Source: Hirudinaria manillensis
Taxonomy: Eukaryota; Annelida; Clitellata; Hirudinida; Hirudinidae
Assembly: GCA_034509925.1 (NCBI GenBank)
Contig: CM067532.1
Span: 1,735,642-1,799,641, forward strand
DNA length: 64,000 nucleotides
Direction: 5' to 3'
The notes under the pieces are model-generated. The model was not told the origin of the DNA. It made no database searches and saw only the letters and a program-made list of their open reading frames with translations. Below are positions 21,671 through 34,457 of this stretch, piece after piece (position 1 is the stretch's first letter; every line of letters starts with the position of its first letter). Position numbers and translations under genes: made by a program.

Positions 21671-23111
21671 TCATGTTCGAGGCTTATTGGCTGCTGACTG
21701 CTGAATATGTGAGAAAAACTTGTTATAATCAATCCTCAGGAGCAGTTGAGCAAGATGTGGGCTGCTTGCTTGATTGTTCTTAAAGCTTGAAAGTAGCTTG
21801 AACAATAGACTCGAGTTGAGTTCAAATTCCTGTCAATTGTCATCAAAGCAAGGAATGAAAGTGAATGAATGCATGCATTGATTCATGGAGTCAATTAAAG
21901 ATGAATTGTCACCTTTGATATTTCATCTAGATGATTCCTCTCTGCCTGTGTCAGAATCGACTCAGAATATATCATGAGGCCGTAAAATGCATGGCACAGT
22001 TCGAGAATTCTTGACAGGCAACCACTTATCTGTTAGATAGCATCCATACTTAACGCTCAAAAGCAATATTACTAAAGATTAAGAAAAATTTATTAGTACA
22101 TATAAGATAGAAGATGTGTCTTTGGAATGTATGGCTTGGATGAATCAAATTGATTTTGGGAATAAATATAATAACTAATTATAAATAAAAGGTAATAATT
22201 TAAAATAATAAATAATTAAAATAATAAAATTCCATAGGTGGTGCAGATGTTGTTCTTGGTGTTTAAGAACTCCAACAAGCAATAGATTGGCAGATGGCTA
22301 GCATCTCGTTAAAGCAAGTTGTCCAAATGCCCGTAACGATTTTAAGCAATTATTTTATGATAGTAAATTCTAATCTACTTTTAATCATTTATTTTACCGG
22401 CTTCGAGTGAAAGAAGCACTGATTGTGCAGTGAAGTCAGGAAACACTCGTGTGCCAACAGGATTTCCTCGAAATCCTTCTTCGTTTTGATCTTTTCCAAG
22501 AGCAGACAATACTGAGACTCTATTACATCCACCTAAGACAAGGAGAATAAAATAATAGATTGACTAGAAATAATCTCCCTTGTTGTAACTTCTCGTAACT
22601 TCTCGTTGTTGTGTTCTCTTTTACCATTTATAAATAATTACATCTATGAAATAGTGGTTTTAGGTAGTTGTGCTTGGAAAGTTTATTATGACTGAATTTA
22701 GTATTAACTTATGACTGGAACTGATTGCATATTTAATGGTGTTAAAGCATTTAGATACAATATAACTTTATGTCACTTTATGTGTATAAAGTACTTATAA
22801 TTGATTATTATAATTGATAAATAATGGTAAATAATAAATAAATTATTATTATTATAAATAATAAATTACGTTAAATAATAATTAATCCATTGGCGTTACT
22901 TGACAAATCATCAGGGAAGAAACAGAAAAAGAAAGCAACAAATAGCTACAGAAGAAACCTGTAAATAGTACTGCAAATTGTCAACAAGGAAGGCCATGTG
23001 GTTCCTGAGGCGCCACTTTGAAGTCGACGACGGATCAGAAGTTGGACCTGGAACAAAAAAAATGGAGGATTGTTAAGTATTCCATTGTTATTAATACAAT
23101 TATTATTATTA

Positions 23112-23145
<34 letters not shown>

Positions 23146-26100
23146 ATTTAAACTGGTGAAAATTAATAAAATAATGTTAATATTTAATTTACTAAAAAAA
23201 ATCAATAATTCCATTGTAAGGAATCCAAAATATTTTTATACCACATCCTTGCTGATAATAACAACAAACCAAGATATATCCTTTTAACAAAACACTTATA
23301 GTGCAACACAACATAATGCATCTCTCAATTGATTATAGAAAATTGAAATAATTTAGATTCAACAAAATAGAAAATAAATAAATAAATAAAATAATAATAA
23401 TAATAAAATGAACAATTAAAAGCAAATTGATGGTAACAGCTCGATGATGCAATCATCTCTTGTCCTACAATTTCAATTACCCAGAGGCAAAGCAGATGGA
23501 CGCTGACGAAGGTCCCTGAAGGAGTCCAAATGTCTGCGACTCATTTCCAAAGACCAGCAGTGCTGCAGTTCCAACTGGATTCTCTTCACATACAAGAGGA
23601 AGGAAAACAGACAACTATACCTGGTCGAAAAAACGTGTGCTTCCTTGATATTATTTTGTTGAGTGTTTTTTTGAATTTGTAAATAATTTGTATTAATCTG
23701 AACTTTTAAAATTTGTCTTAATGATGTTGGTCAGTTCAAATTGTAATATAATGAATTGTAATAATAATTAATTAATCAATTTAATTAACTTTTTTGCTGA
23801 TTATGAGTCAATTTCTTATTCAAATTATAGCAAAATAATTTAAAATTCGGATTTGGTTAAACAATTATTTTTATTTCAAAGCACAGACACAACCAACAAC
23901 TATTCAATTCCAATTTTCGGAATTATGAATTAATTATTAAAAAATATTAAAATCTTAAAAGAATTGCAAAATAATTAATGAAATTAATTCATGGGAAATA
24001 CTTTTTAATTACGCTCGGAGTGAACATGACGTGCAGCGGCCAATCAACAGTGGCCACCATCCTGAGACAATTCCATCCGCTCTCTCGTGTGTTCAAGAAC
24101 GTCGTAGGATGTCTTGTTGTTGTCATTGTTGCTGATGATGATGAATTTGTTGTTGTTTGACTCTCTGGAACTTTGGCCATTCAAAAAAGTGTTCACAATT
24201 TATCGTATTAATAATAAGAATATTAACAGATTGGATCAAAAAGAATCGGACGTTTCAATATCACTCAAATGAGTGTCATTAAATAGTAAAAAATGAAGGA
24301 ATAAACAGAAGATAAGTGAAAGTTACTCACCTTCGATGATGAATCCAAATCCCTGGTAAGTTTCCTCAACCAGTAAAAGGTCCCTGGCAGCATGCTGGAA
24401 GGCTACATTGACATCTGGAAGAATGAACACAGACTGACGTGATGAACATAAAAGAAGAGAAAAGGACAAATCTCATCATTACAAATGATACCAAACTCTC
24501 TCCTTTAATGCCATAATGGCATTACTTCCATAGTTTAATAGACTTAATAACGAAATTAAAAATAAACATTTAATTTAATATAATCCTCATGTTACATAAT
24601 TCAACCTTATTGAAATGGAATGAAAGCTATAGATTCCGGCACTAACCGTGCTGGGTCATCACCATCGGTGGGTTCCTGAGAATTTCCTGCGATTGGTCTA
24701 TGAAGGCCAAAAAGAGTTCGCCTCGACCAATCAGAAAGAAGTCCTTGAAGTGTCTCAAGTGTAGCTGTAGATCTGATTGGCTCACCATCAGATTCCACAG
24801 TTGCTGCATAGATTAGAGTCATATTAAAGTCATTACATTTTTCATAGAACAAGTAAAATTCATCTAAAATAAAATAATTAAATAGTATAATTGTAATACA
24901 ACTGTTAATGATTTGGAAATACTCATAATAAGTTAGTGATTAATCTGAAATACATCTACCCGTCCATCCATCCATCCATCCAAACTGACCTCTGCAACAT
25001 AGGTTCGAATCTTGTCTATCGTTTCCTCGAAGCAGACGACATCAAACATTTCACTTGTTGAAAGTCTTTTCATGTCCGCCATGAATTCCTCCTGTTTGTT
25101 CTTCATAATCGAACCTTCCAAATAATTTATTTATTTATTTATTAATATCAGTGAATAAAAAAGAAATTACAAAAACTATGACGAAAAAAAAATGCTTCTC
25201 CTTCAAACTTATTGCTAATGATAATAGGATAAAAATATTAATGAATGCAATGAAATGCATTCATTAATAAATAAATTAATAATAATTAATTAATAATAGT
25301 AATTTATTGTTAATAATTATTTAATTAATTAATAATATTAATTGATTATTAATAATTATTTAATTAATAATATTAATTAATTAAGCAATGAAAATTAATT
25401 AAAGACAATATGGAAAGAATTAGTGTACATTTTAACCTCAAACATGATGTAAATCTTTAAGAATTTTTTAAATGGAGGAACATCATTATCATCATACAAT
25501 TGAACAAGCCAATGTAATGTCATAAATGTCATCAATGTCATCATTACATTGGTAATACTGGAATATAATTACAGCCAAGTAATCATCATATCATTCCATT
25601 TTCATGTTCGAGGCAAGATTTGAACCCGAGACCTACGGACGTCTCGCTAAAGAGTCAACGATGACCGTCACTTACCCCCTTGTTTTCCATTCTTTGAGGA
25701 CTCGAAGATCATTACCGACCTCCCGACGAAGAGGATTTTTCCGGCAGTTTGGAAAGGGATGTGTCCGGGAAGCATTTCCACATTAATCGCAAAGTCGTCC
25801 ATGCACGTCAACTTGGCGTCAGCTCGTTTCTGAAGTTCGGATTGCTAACGTAAGAAAATGATTAAGTCATCAAAATAAGAAAACAGGAATGGTTTGAAAT
25901 GAATAAAGTTACAAAACTTGACATGACAAAGAATTTGATGAACTTGTAAAAAGTGCAAATGATAAACTTATTTTTAATTTTTTTATTATTTTTACTTATT
26001 TTCTTAACTTAAACCAAAATAAATTTCAGACCTTCGAACCATCACCCTCGCCATTCTCGACAGGTCCATCTTTATGGCTACCCTGCTTGTTATAAATGAA

Positions 26101-27806
26101 GAACTCATCTCTGGCTGTGTTCTTGTGATTCTTGTACAACAATCCATGCAACAACCAAGAGGTAAGTTGTTTGTACATTGTACAGTGACATATTTGAAGA
26201 ATTCTATGAATTGATAATGAAACGTTTGAGAATATCCTTCGTTTTGAATGTATTTTATCAATGTTTAATCACGTCCAGTGCCAAAAATAGACAACAACAC
26301 AAGGCTGAAACTATCATCATCATCATCATCATTATCATTCAGCAACCATCATTACATGCATCATTATCACCTACATATCCACTCCAACACTTACTTGAGT
26401 ATGACCTTTTTAACCTTTGGCATACCACAGATAGAGGCCTTGTACAACATGTCTAATATGGCACAGCCATACACCTGGAACAAATGTTCATTCCAATTAT
26501 AATCATTACATTAATAAGTTCATTGTCATCAACATCATAATCACCATGATCGTCATCATCACCATCATCATGACTATCATCATCATCATGATCACCATCA
26601 TTACAATCTCTAACCTTATTCTGTGCCACCTCTTCCATCAACTTCACAAGTGTTGGAAACAGCCTTTGATACTGATACCAGTGTTGAATAATTAACATGG
26701 CATTATATTAGCAAACTAAGATCATTCGTTATCTTATAATCATTATTATAATGAGGTAGTCATAATCTTATCAATTACAAATCTTCTTGCAAAATAATAA
26801 CAACCTTAACTGGCCACTATCAGGCAATTAATTAATACAATATTACTTAACAATAACATAACATTACTTAACAACAATAACCAGGCAAATCGCCAACGGC
26901 AACCGCTAGCAAACCTCCTCGGTTCTGGCCACGACCGTTGCAAAGGTCAAGTAGGGATCGCCGAGCAGTTCATTCTCGAGATCCATGATCGTCCTCTGAT
27001 AGGGTTCGAGGCCAAGTTCGAGACCTCTGGCAAACGACCTCGCATAGAGACCAGCCGAGCCATTGAAATAGTCTGCTGAATTGGAAATGACAGCTGGTTT
27101 CAAATTAACTTCAATGATTGCATCCATCTTTTTTTTATTGAAGACAAATCAAATGTTCATTGAGTAACTAATGATAAATTTAAATTAAGTTCAGATTGAT
27201 GATAATAGATGTTATAAATTAAAATAAATACATAATAAATTATGTCTTGGAAGATTGTCTTATCATGTCATTATGATCTTACTGAAATAGTGGTATAAAC
27301 CAGTTCTAGAGTAAATACATAAAAGAGAGTAATCCATGGTGTTGGAATGTGAATCACGTTAACAGTTTAATTTCATTTAATGTTAGTATATTAGTACTAC
27401 TATAACAATATGAATAAAAGTGATCCAACTATTTACTTAATGAAGTTAACTAAATTTTGATGAAAACAAATTACTTGTTTCGTTAATAAAAGTTCTTAAT
27501 TTCAGGTAACAGCTGGCCAAGTAGCATAATTTGTTTAGGGTAGATTCCTCAGTTGGATGAATAAATGGAAGATTTTTTGCAACCTGGGTTGGATGAGATT
27601 TTAAATTTAATTTTTAAAAAGTAACTAAACAAAACAGCATGTGAAAGTTGACATAAATGGTTTATGGTAGAAATAGATACTCAATAATAGATCCTAGACG
27701 TATCTTGACAAAATTTTATATCACAAACCGAGATGCTACTATCTTCATTCAAAACAAATATGTCTCCAGTGTGGCCGGTCAGTGCAAAGAGAAGTTCGTG
27801 GAGCAT
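21671..27806 (-). CDS. TUBGCP4: Gamma-tubulin complex component 4 (GCP4), 659 aa
   Basis: GCP4 is a gamma-tubulin ring complex subunit that nucleates microtubules at centrosomes and spindles. Sixteen exons: 27806-27729, 27583-27475, 27075-26915, 26671-26615, 26474-26395, 26203-26032, 25829-25676, 25114-24990, 24803-24647, 24414-24331, 24164-24002, 23620-23481, 23047-22959, 22532-22398, 22029-21913 and 21829-21671. They join in phase to 659 aa; human GCP4 has 667. The start MLHELLFALTGHTGDIF matches the GCP4 N-terminus. GRIP1 blocks include YARSFARGLELGLEPYQ, CTMYKQLTSWLLHGLL, GKILFVGRSV and DFFLIGRGELFLAFID. GRIP2 blocks include DWPLHVMFTPSVIKKY, LELQHCW, KWRLRNHMAFLVDNLQYYL and, near the end, LLLRIDYNKFF, corresponding to LLLRLDYNKYY. 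A Thr/Ser-rich linker before GRIP2 is low complexity, as in relatives. The gene looks intact. Identity rests on near-continuous similarity along the whole length. Confidence 0.96.
23101..23143. repeat. TTA microsatellite in TUBGCP4 intron
   Basis: (TTA)n with one G interruption, intronic. Read on the minus strand it produces a spurious poly-Asn frame. Confidence 0.85.
25240..25395. repeat. A/T-only low-complexity block
   Basis: About 150 bases almost wholly of AATAATTAATT-type words with many overlapping inverted repeats, in the intron between TUBGCP4 exons 7 and 8. No gene is present. Confidence 0.8.
25604..25672 (-). other. tRNA-like B-box segment (possible SINE remnant)
   Basis: On the minus strand the word GGGTTCAAATC matches the pol III B-box consensus GGTTCGANTCC with one mismatch, preceded by AGACGTCCGTAGGTCTC, which resembles the variable arm of a type II tRNA. 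It lies against the donor of TUBGCP4 exon 7. No full cloverleaf could be drawn, so a tRNA gene is not claimed. Confidence 0.3.
26303..26603. repeat. CAT microsatellites around TUBGCP4 exon 5
   Basis: Two (CAT)n tracts, about 26305-26335 and 26520-26603, lie in the introns on either side of exon 5 (26474-26395). They generate His- or Asp-rich false frames. Confidence 0.8.
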
Positions 27807-28282
27807 CTTGCCCCCGAAACAGAATCTAAAAACTTCTAAGTTTGTTTATATTGGTGCCTCGTTCGAAAAGGCGCTAACAAAACCTAAAGTCAATTTAAAT
27901 TATAGTTGTAATAATATGTTAATGCTGAACAAATAACGATTTACAGAATTAACTTTTAGTTTGAACATAATTTAAATTAATCTTTAATACTTGGCTACTT
28001 TGTAAATATTAAGATAAAAAGGTTCAAGAAAATATTTTAATAACGAGAGCTAGTTTAGTCAAGTTGAAATGGTTGTATGGCGTATCCTAGCAGCCGATAT
28101 TTGATTCATATTTTTCGCCCTGGAGTTTATTATCTAACTGATGACGGCTAGATTATTTTCTGGCCGAGAAGCTTTATTACTTGCCTGTAACCCGTATAAT
28201 ATCTAAATCTATGAATAAGAATCACTTTATCTATATTTTTCTTATTAAAACTGCTGAAATGGCTCAGAAGGCGCTCCTTAAT
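27807..28282. other. Divergent promoter region, TUBGCP4 and WSC-EGF 1
   Basis: About 480 AT-rich bases separate the TUBGCP4 start codon (minus) from the proposed start of the first WSC-EGF gene (plus). The region should hold both promoters. No motif is strong enough to name. Confidence 0.4.
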
Positions 28283-31200
28283 ATGAATTGTGAGGTTTTC
28301 TTATTTATTTTTGCAAATCGTTGTCTCCTATTGTAAAATATTGTTTAACAATGCTTAAAATTTATTAGTACGGTCATAATCCAGATAATTGTAATTTCAG
28401 ATAGTTTGGATGATCGTTTCTTCGATTACTATGAGACATATTCTCCTTACAGAGGATGCGTTTTAATTAATAAAGATGAACTTTATAATGTATGGGAAGA
28501 TAAGTTTGCAGTACTAAAGTGGGACACATGTAAAGACCATTGTTTTCATCTTGAGTACACATTCTCCTACGTGTTTGATGTTAGTCTCCTTTATTTAAAT
28601 TAATTATAATAATAAGATATGTTGTGGATATAGATAAATTTAGTCCCTAAATCAGATAGTGGCATTCTTATCTTTAATTATTCGTTTTGGATCAAATAGT
28701 AGCATTAAGGTTCACAAAGCCTTTGGTTTGAAGGGGAACAAGTGTGGCTGCCTGAATTCTTCAGGCTTCAAAACCCAGCTTGTCAACAGGAAAAACTGCT
28801 CTTCAGCTTGCAGTGGCAGTTTCAATCAACAATGTGGTGGGCCAATTATCAATACTCGACTGCAGAGTTATTATGCCATTCAGGTTCAAGGTCACCATTG
28901 TTATTTCTTTATACTGAGATGCTTAGTCATAAAATAAAATCTCTTTGAGTTATTTTTGGACTGTACTGCAGTCTGCAATCCCGGATACTACGGATTGGAC
29001 TGTTCCTTCCCGTGCGTTTGTAAATGGCTGTATCCGTGTGACGTCATCACTGGAGAGTGTGGTAATGGAAGAGTGTGTGCTTACCTTTTTGAACATTATC
29101 CATCATCAAGCAATGCTTTCAGATGTGACAGAGGTAGTTCATAATAATAATAAATTATGATTAAGACGTTTTGTTCCAATTTTATTTTATGAATGAGGCA
29201 TTCAGCCTATAAATTATTGTAGATTTATTGTGATTTAATCAGATTATAAATTACTGATTCTCAGTTGTTTTAATTTGGAGAATCACTTGACAGAAAGGGA
29301 TTCTGCCGGCTCGTTCCTTCAGTTTGTCCACGATCTCATCAAGAGGATGAAGAATTTCTTCACCAGGGAATACGAAATTCGTTAGTCTGTAATGGATGGA
29401 CATTGTGTATATTGAATATCTAACATCGTGATAGACAGCCTCTACCAGGCACGTGGCTAAACATGCGACGATGAAAACTAAGAAACAGACTGTATTTTCT
29501 CACAGCCGATGTATGTCCTGACAAACACTATGGGATTTACTGCCTTTTCGAATGTCATTGTAAGTTTGGTACGTGCGACCGGATATCTGGCGTCTGCTCG
29601 CAGAAGGGATGCACGATTGGCTGGTTTGGAGGGAGATGTGACAGAGGTTTATAAATTGGTTCAGTGATTAATTTATTGTTGTGTGTTAGCTATTACTTAA
29701 CTATTATTATTGATGACAATCACGTGGTTGTATGATTTACTTGGTCTTGACGATAATATTTAGTTTTGTCATGCATAGTTACTTGGAACATCTTAGTTAT
29801 TTTAAAAATTGAACCAGTAAAGTTTAGCACCATATTTAAGTCATAATAGATTTAATTCCATTATAACTATTATATAGTACATAAAAAGCTTGATCTTGTT
29901 TAAGGGGATGTCTGCATACCAAATCCTTGTCAAAATGGAGGCACTTGTGAAAAACTGTTGTTCCAATCCTACGTTTGCCACTGCTCACCTGGTTATGTGG
30001 GCTCTAAGTGTCACATAGGTAGGCCTTATTTTTGGTCAGAGGTCAAGTCAAGTTACAATAACAATGAGTGATGTGTAATGTTATAGTGAATGAATAATTA
30101 ATTATCAGTTAATGAAATTAATAAATTTATTCACTCCACAAGTAAATCCATGCATCAGAGATCCATGTCAAAATGGAGGCACATGCATAGCCTTGGATGA
30201 AATCTTTGAGTGCAAATGCCCTCCTCTATACTCGGGATCTCTTTGCACAATTGGTCAGTCATGGATTGCTCAGATCAATTGATCTTTATCTCTTGCCTCT
30301 AACAATGTCTACACCTGATTCAACAACATCACTATAATGATTATTTTATTCCTTGGCAAAATGCCCCAACACTTTTCTGTGATTTTAAGATGAAGATAAA
30401 AACATTTAAATATTGATTCAATACAATAATTGAAATTGTACATTATTTCACCACTATATATTAACCATTGCATCCATGTATTTTCTGTATAACCTATGAA
30501 GACTCTCAAGACTTAGAAGAGACCTCTGATTATTTGCTGTGCGCCCGAAGCGGAAATCCCATGCTCAGTGAGTCATATGATCTTCCCCAATCTATGGAAA
30601 CTGAAAGGTCAACATCGATGACCATCCAGCTCTGTGTCAGGTACTGCAGGATCAAGGACTTCAAATATGCTGGACTACATGTCAGTTTTAATAATATTCA
30701 TTACTCAAAGATTTATCAACAAAATACTTTAAAACAAAACAAAAACATGGGGGGCTTATCGATGGCATGCTAATCAAAATTAAGATTCTTTTCATAAGCA
30801 ACTGATCACATTAAAGAACTTGTCGCATCAATTAACTATCCCTGCTTTTGACATTTTCATTTCAATAATGACTGTAAAAAAGATTCTTTTTGCATCAAGA
30901 CTTTTTTTTATAATATTATTTCAATCAAGCATAGCGGATTTGGGAATCGGTGATAAAAATCAACCAACTATAACAGAACGGTGAAAACTGCTTCTGTGGC
31001 AACAAGTACAACAAATATGGAAGTCTTCCAATTGAGGACTGCAACAAACCATGCTCAGGCAACAATTCTCAACAATGTGGAGGCCCTCTGTCATTCAGCA
31101 TACATTCCAGTACATTATCCCTTATTTACCAATTTTAGTGCCAAATTTGGCATAAATCCACAACTCAACGATAACTAAATTGGTCACAAATATAACACAT

Positions 31201-31802
31201 TCAATCACTTGGAAGATTGTTATACCAATGACGGTTATCAGCAATAAAACGATCTGCAGCTTGTCCGCTGGGGTCTTACAAACTGGACTGCAAAATGAAG
31301 TGCAACTGCAGGGGACTCATGGAGCAGTGTGACATTAAGACAGGGAAGTGCCAGGATGACCTCTGTGCTTCAGGCTACACAGGGGAACATTGTGATAAAG
31401 GTAACAAGAATTAGTGTAGACATCAGACAAGGAGTACCTTAGATTGGGTAATCAATTTCAGAATTGCTTTTAAAACTGATCAATACGAACATCCTTAAGG
31501 AAACTTAACTTTAAATCACCAAGCCTTTCCTGCTTATTCTTTAACTACCAAATCATTTATATTCATATAAATACAGCTACACCTCCTCCTGTTATTGCAA
31601 TGAGCATGATAATGAACATGTACTCAGTGACATTGGTTCTCTTCTCCATCATGGGGTTGTATGTAACCATTCAATTACTGTTCAGGTAATTTTCAATTTT
31701 ATTTTCAAGGACATCACAATCAATAGTTACCCAGATCAATAAAAATATTATAGGAATTCAGAATCAGGAAGATATACTGATTTGGTTTCAGAAGAGGACT
31801 GA
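28283..31802 (+). CDS. WSC-EGF membrane receptor 1
   Basis: Predicted single-pass receptor with two WSC (putative carbohydrate-binding) domains and about five EGF-type Cys-rich modules. Exons: 28401-28579, 28710-28890, 28972-29133, 29294-29380, 29506-29646, 29905-30018, 30143-30253, 30502-30680, 30977-31109, 31260-31400, 31577-31685 and 31754-31802, all in phase. WSC1 spans exons 1-2 (LKGNKCGCLN, QQCGGPI); WSC2 spans 30502-31109 (GENCFCGNKYNKYG, QQCGGPL). EGF modules carry NPCQNGGTC and DPCQNGGTC cores. The exon at 29294-29380 encodes a Cys-free linker also present in WSC-EGF 2. A TM helix (VTLVLFSIMGLYVTIQLLF) is followed by a short tail ending SEED. The signal-peptide exon is uncertain: ATG 28283 gives a hydrophobic MNCEVFLFIFAN with a weak donor. 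Same architecture and exon phases as the inverted paralogue at 49694-59426. Ligand unknown; sugar binding is inferred from the WSC family. Confidence 0.82.
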
Positions 31803-31897
31803 CCTCTGTGGATAAGTCTTAGCATGCCATGTGAGTTGAACATGCATTGATTTGTATATTGATTTATCATATATTGATAAAAACATGATTATAGATG

Positions 31898-31980
31898 AGG
31901 CCTCAGCATTAAAGCAGCCAAAAGATTTCGTTTCATTACTCATCAAACGGTAATTCCAATCTTTTTCCTCATCGGCCTTA
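31898..31980 (+). repeat. Hairpin repeat, copy 1
   Basis: Unit with AAAGCAGCCA, then the core CATTACTCATCAAACGGTAA at 31934-31953. ATTAC pairs with GTAAT around a variable loop. Lies in the likely 3' UTR of WSC-EGF 1. Confidence 0.7.
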
Positions 31981-32119
31981 AATTAAATTTAATGGTTTTC
32001 AGATGCTAGGAATCTCAGAGGTTCGGACATGATTTTGTGTAATCATAGAAAATCATAGCAAATCGATCATCCTAGATATCCTGCATCAAATAAAGCATTT
32101 AAAACAGTCTCTGTTGCCC

Positions 32120-32190
32120 AATGTCAGCTTTAAGCAGCCAATGGTTTGTTTTCATTACTCTCAAACGGTAATTCCAAAAATCTTCATCAC
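32120..32190 (+). repeat. Hairpin repeat, copy 2
   Basis: Same unit with one base missing from the loop (CATTACTCTCAAACGGTAAT, starting 32153). The pairing bases are unchanged. Confidence 0.7.
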
Positions 32191-32232
32191 CCATTTGCAC
32201 CAGAGACCAATGTTTAAGTTCTAAGTTTTACA

Positions 32233-32318
32233 ACAAGCCTCAGAAATTAAAGCAGCCATAGATTCCTTTTCATTACTGATCAAACGGTAATTCCAAAGAA
32301 ATTTTCATCATCGGGCTT
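32233..32318 (+). repeat. Hairpin repeat, copy 3
   Basis: Same unit with a C-to-G loop change (CATTACTGATCAAACGGTAA, starting 32271), followed by TTTTCATCATCGGGCTTGAA, which matches the tail of copy 1. Confidence 0.7.
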
Positions 32319-33172
32319 GAACAATATCAACGATATAAAGTCTCAGAGGTTCGGACACTTTCAAGATTTAATCATGGAAATATCATATCCGAAGTCATCA
32401 CAGACCAAAGCAAAAAGCTTCGAACACACAATAAGCAACACAGCGATACACGAGCCGATAAGCGGAAAGAGGAAGAAGAAGGGCCTCGATCGCGCATTTA
32501 TACGCACAAAATTGCAAAGAATTCTATATTTTAGTTTATAAAAATTATATAAAATTTATCATAATGCTTCAATTTATACTTTGCATATTTATCGTGCTTG
32601 TTTTAAATATTTATTTTTAATATGTGTTTTTAATAAATTTTAAGTATATGTAAAAAAAAGTTCGGTTTACATTTTGAAAGAATGTATTCATTGCTCTAAC
32701 ACAACTTATCATATAGCACTTATTTTATCCTGTTTGTTACTTTTCTTAATTATAGATTTGTTGTAAAATTAAAGAATTTGAACACGTTTGGCTACATGTT
32801 ACGTCTGAAGATATAAAATTCTAAACTGAATTTATTAATTGATTTTTTTAATAAATACATCAATTGATTGCATTACCAATTTTTGGAGTTGTACATTTTA
32901 TTCCAAATTGTTACAGCTTGCAGATGTAACGGTCACAGCTGGAGACCGGAAAAGCCATGCCAAGCAAAGCTTTGTCATCTTGCAGCATTGGCTCTGCTGT
33001 GAGAATGTCGTAGGGTTTCGAGGTCCTAAACCATGCGTTTATCTACTGCATGTAGCTTTTATGCCCACATTTCCAATCAAGCTTAATTATGATACAAATA
33101 GGAGTTAAGACAAAATCTTCATATAACAAAATTTGGTGACAATCGCTAAAACATTAATCTACCGAAGTCATT

Positions 33173-34457
33173 ATGTCCGACTCTAGCAAAGTGACGGTGA
33201 ACTACTTTTGCGTCGGGGCGCTGCTAATATTCGTCGGATGCGTACTTATTTGTTCTCTCGGATTTACCATTGTCCTGCCGTATGAATTAACTAAAAATTG
33301 GCCAGAGGTGAAGTGCAGGGTTCTGAACTCAAGCTACAACCCTCATTTATGTTCTTGTGAGGAAGGATATGGCGGACTGGAGCAATTCTATGGCAACGGA
33401 TGGACATATAATCGCATGACTTTGAATCTGAAATCAAACGATGACACTTCGAATCTCAGCGAAGGAATGTTTGAATTACGTGACTCCTTTTCAGATCGTT
33501 TCTACCATCATCCGACCTGTTCCTCAAAGTTTCCGTGCTTGCAGATCCTTGTGGAATATCACTTTCAAGCGAGGAGTAACGAGCTCAGAAGTAGTCGCAA
33601 TCTAACCGCTACGGACGCCCAGATCTCATCAGATCCTACTTCACCTCTCACGACCATCTCTCCCCCAACTTCCAGAAGTCGGTCAAAGCGTTCATTCAAT
33701 GACCACCTCATTTTTTCCCGTCTTTCGAACCTTAAGAGCCACAAATATCACTCAAGAAAGTCAAAGGTCATCAGACGGAGCCCCGGTAATCTCGCTTACA
33801 GTGAAATCATTGAGACCACCATTGAACTTCCTCTAATAACGCAAGAACCAATTTCATTTATGACGACTTCTGTGACACGAGAACGCCCAAAAGGACCTCA
33901 GAAAAAAGGAATAGCCTATCTCTACAGATCCTGGGACGATTCATTTCATTCAAGGGTGAGTTAAATTAACATGTATTTATTGTTACGTCTCTAAGTTACG
34001 GTTAAGTAAGAAATCCGTTGTTTACAAATTGGATCATCTTTTGAATGCTCCGGAGCCAGGAAATGTTTGTAACAGAAACCAGTGCTTTTCTTAATTTGTT
34101 GACAGTTTTAATTTGCTAATAAGAAATAAGCATCTTATTTTTAAAATATGTATTTATGTTTATTTTCGTCAGTGCTCCTTGATAGAGTGCGGTGATGAAA
34201 TTTGGAACGTCAAAGAAAACCGCAAATTCAGGAAGGAATGGGGAACGCCAGGGAAGACTTTTACCTGTTTTTATAATCCAACGAATCTCACGGTTGCAAT
34301 AAAAGAGAAAACATCACCAGTTGTCGTAATGCACGCCATTTTGTGGCCGACTTTGTCACTTTTGATCGGAGCTATAATCTGGATTTGTTTATGTTGTGGA
34401 TGTTGCAAGTCAGGAAAAGATTCTTCCTGCAAAGAGAAATATAAGATAGTTTCTTGA
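33173..34457 (+). CDS. Two-TM channel auxiliary subunit, KCNMB/TipE-like (355 aa)
   Basis: Likely beta-type subunit that would modulate a BK-type K+ or Na+ channel at the plasma membrane. Two exons, 33173-33955 and 34173-34457, join in phase 0 to 355 aa. TM1 is at residues 12-35 (CVGALLIFVGCVLICSLGF), with a large Cys-rich loop between and TM2 near residues 312-340 (HAILWPTLSLLIGAIIWICL). The second exon has the family pattern C-S-L-I-E-C, then FTCFYNP, then an ILWP entry into TM2, resembling KCNMB4 (FTCYFN, FLWP). Family members are about 190-280 aa. Here the loop carries an extra Ser/Thr/Arg-rich stretch (about residues 140-250) with dibasic RSRSKRS and KVIRRS. TipE-like proteins share the topology, so the choice between KCNMB and TipE is open. 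AATAAA at 34853-34858 may be its poly(A) signal. Confidence 0.72.

Larger units (their letters stand above)
31803..33172. other. Spacer with three hairpin-bearing repeats
   Basis: Between WSC-EGF 1 and the channel-subunit gene. It holds a plus-strand AATAAA at 32089-32094 (likely poly(A) signal of WSC-EGF 1), three related repeats each with a conserved hairpin word, and a shared TCTCAGAGGTTCGGACA word near 32010 and 32340. The rest is AT-rich without a supported gene. Confidence 0.6.

Noticed and set aside
22946-23146. Poly-Asn frame (and a similar one at 49353-49541)
   Set aside because: Direct translation of (AAT)n repeats; the first overlaps TUBGCP4 exon 13 in another frame.
25604-25672. 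A functional tRNA gene
   Set aside because: Only a B-box-like half is present; acceptor stem and D arm cannot be paired.
31898-32318. CRISPR array or SECIS elements
   Set aside because: Only three irregularly spaced eukaryotic repeats, no equal spacers; the SECIS core (ATGA with AA loop and GGTGA-type partner) is absent.
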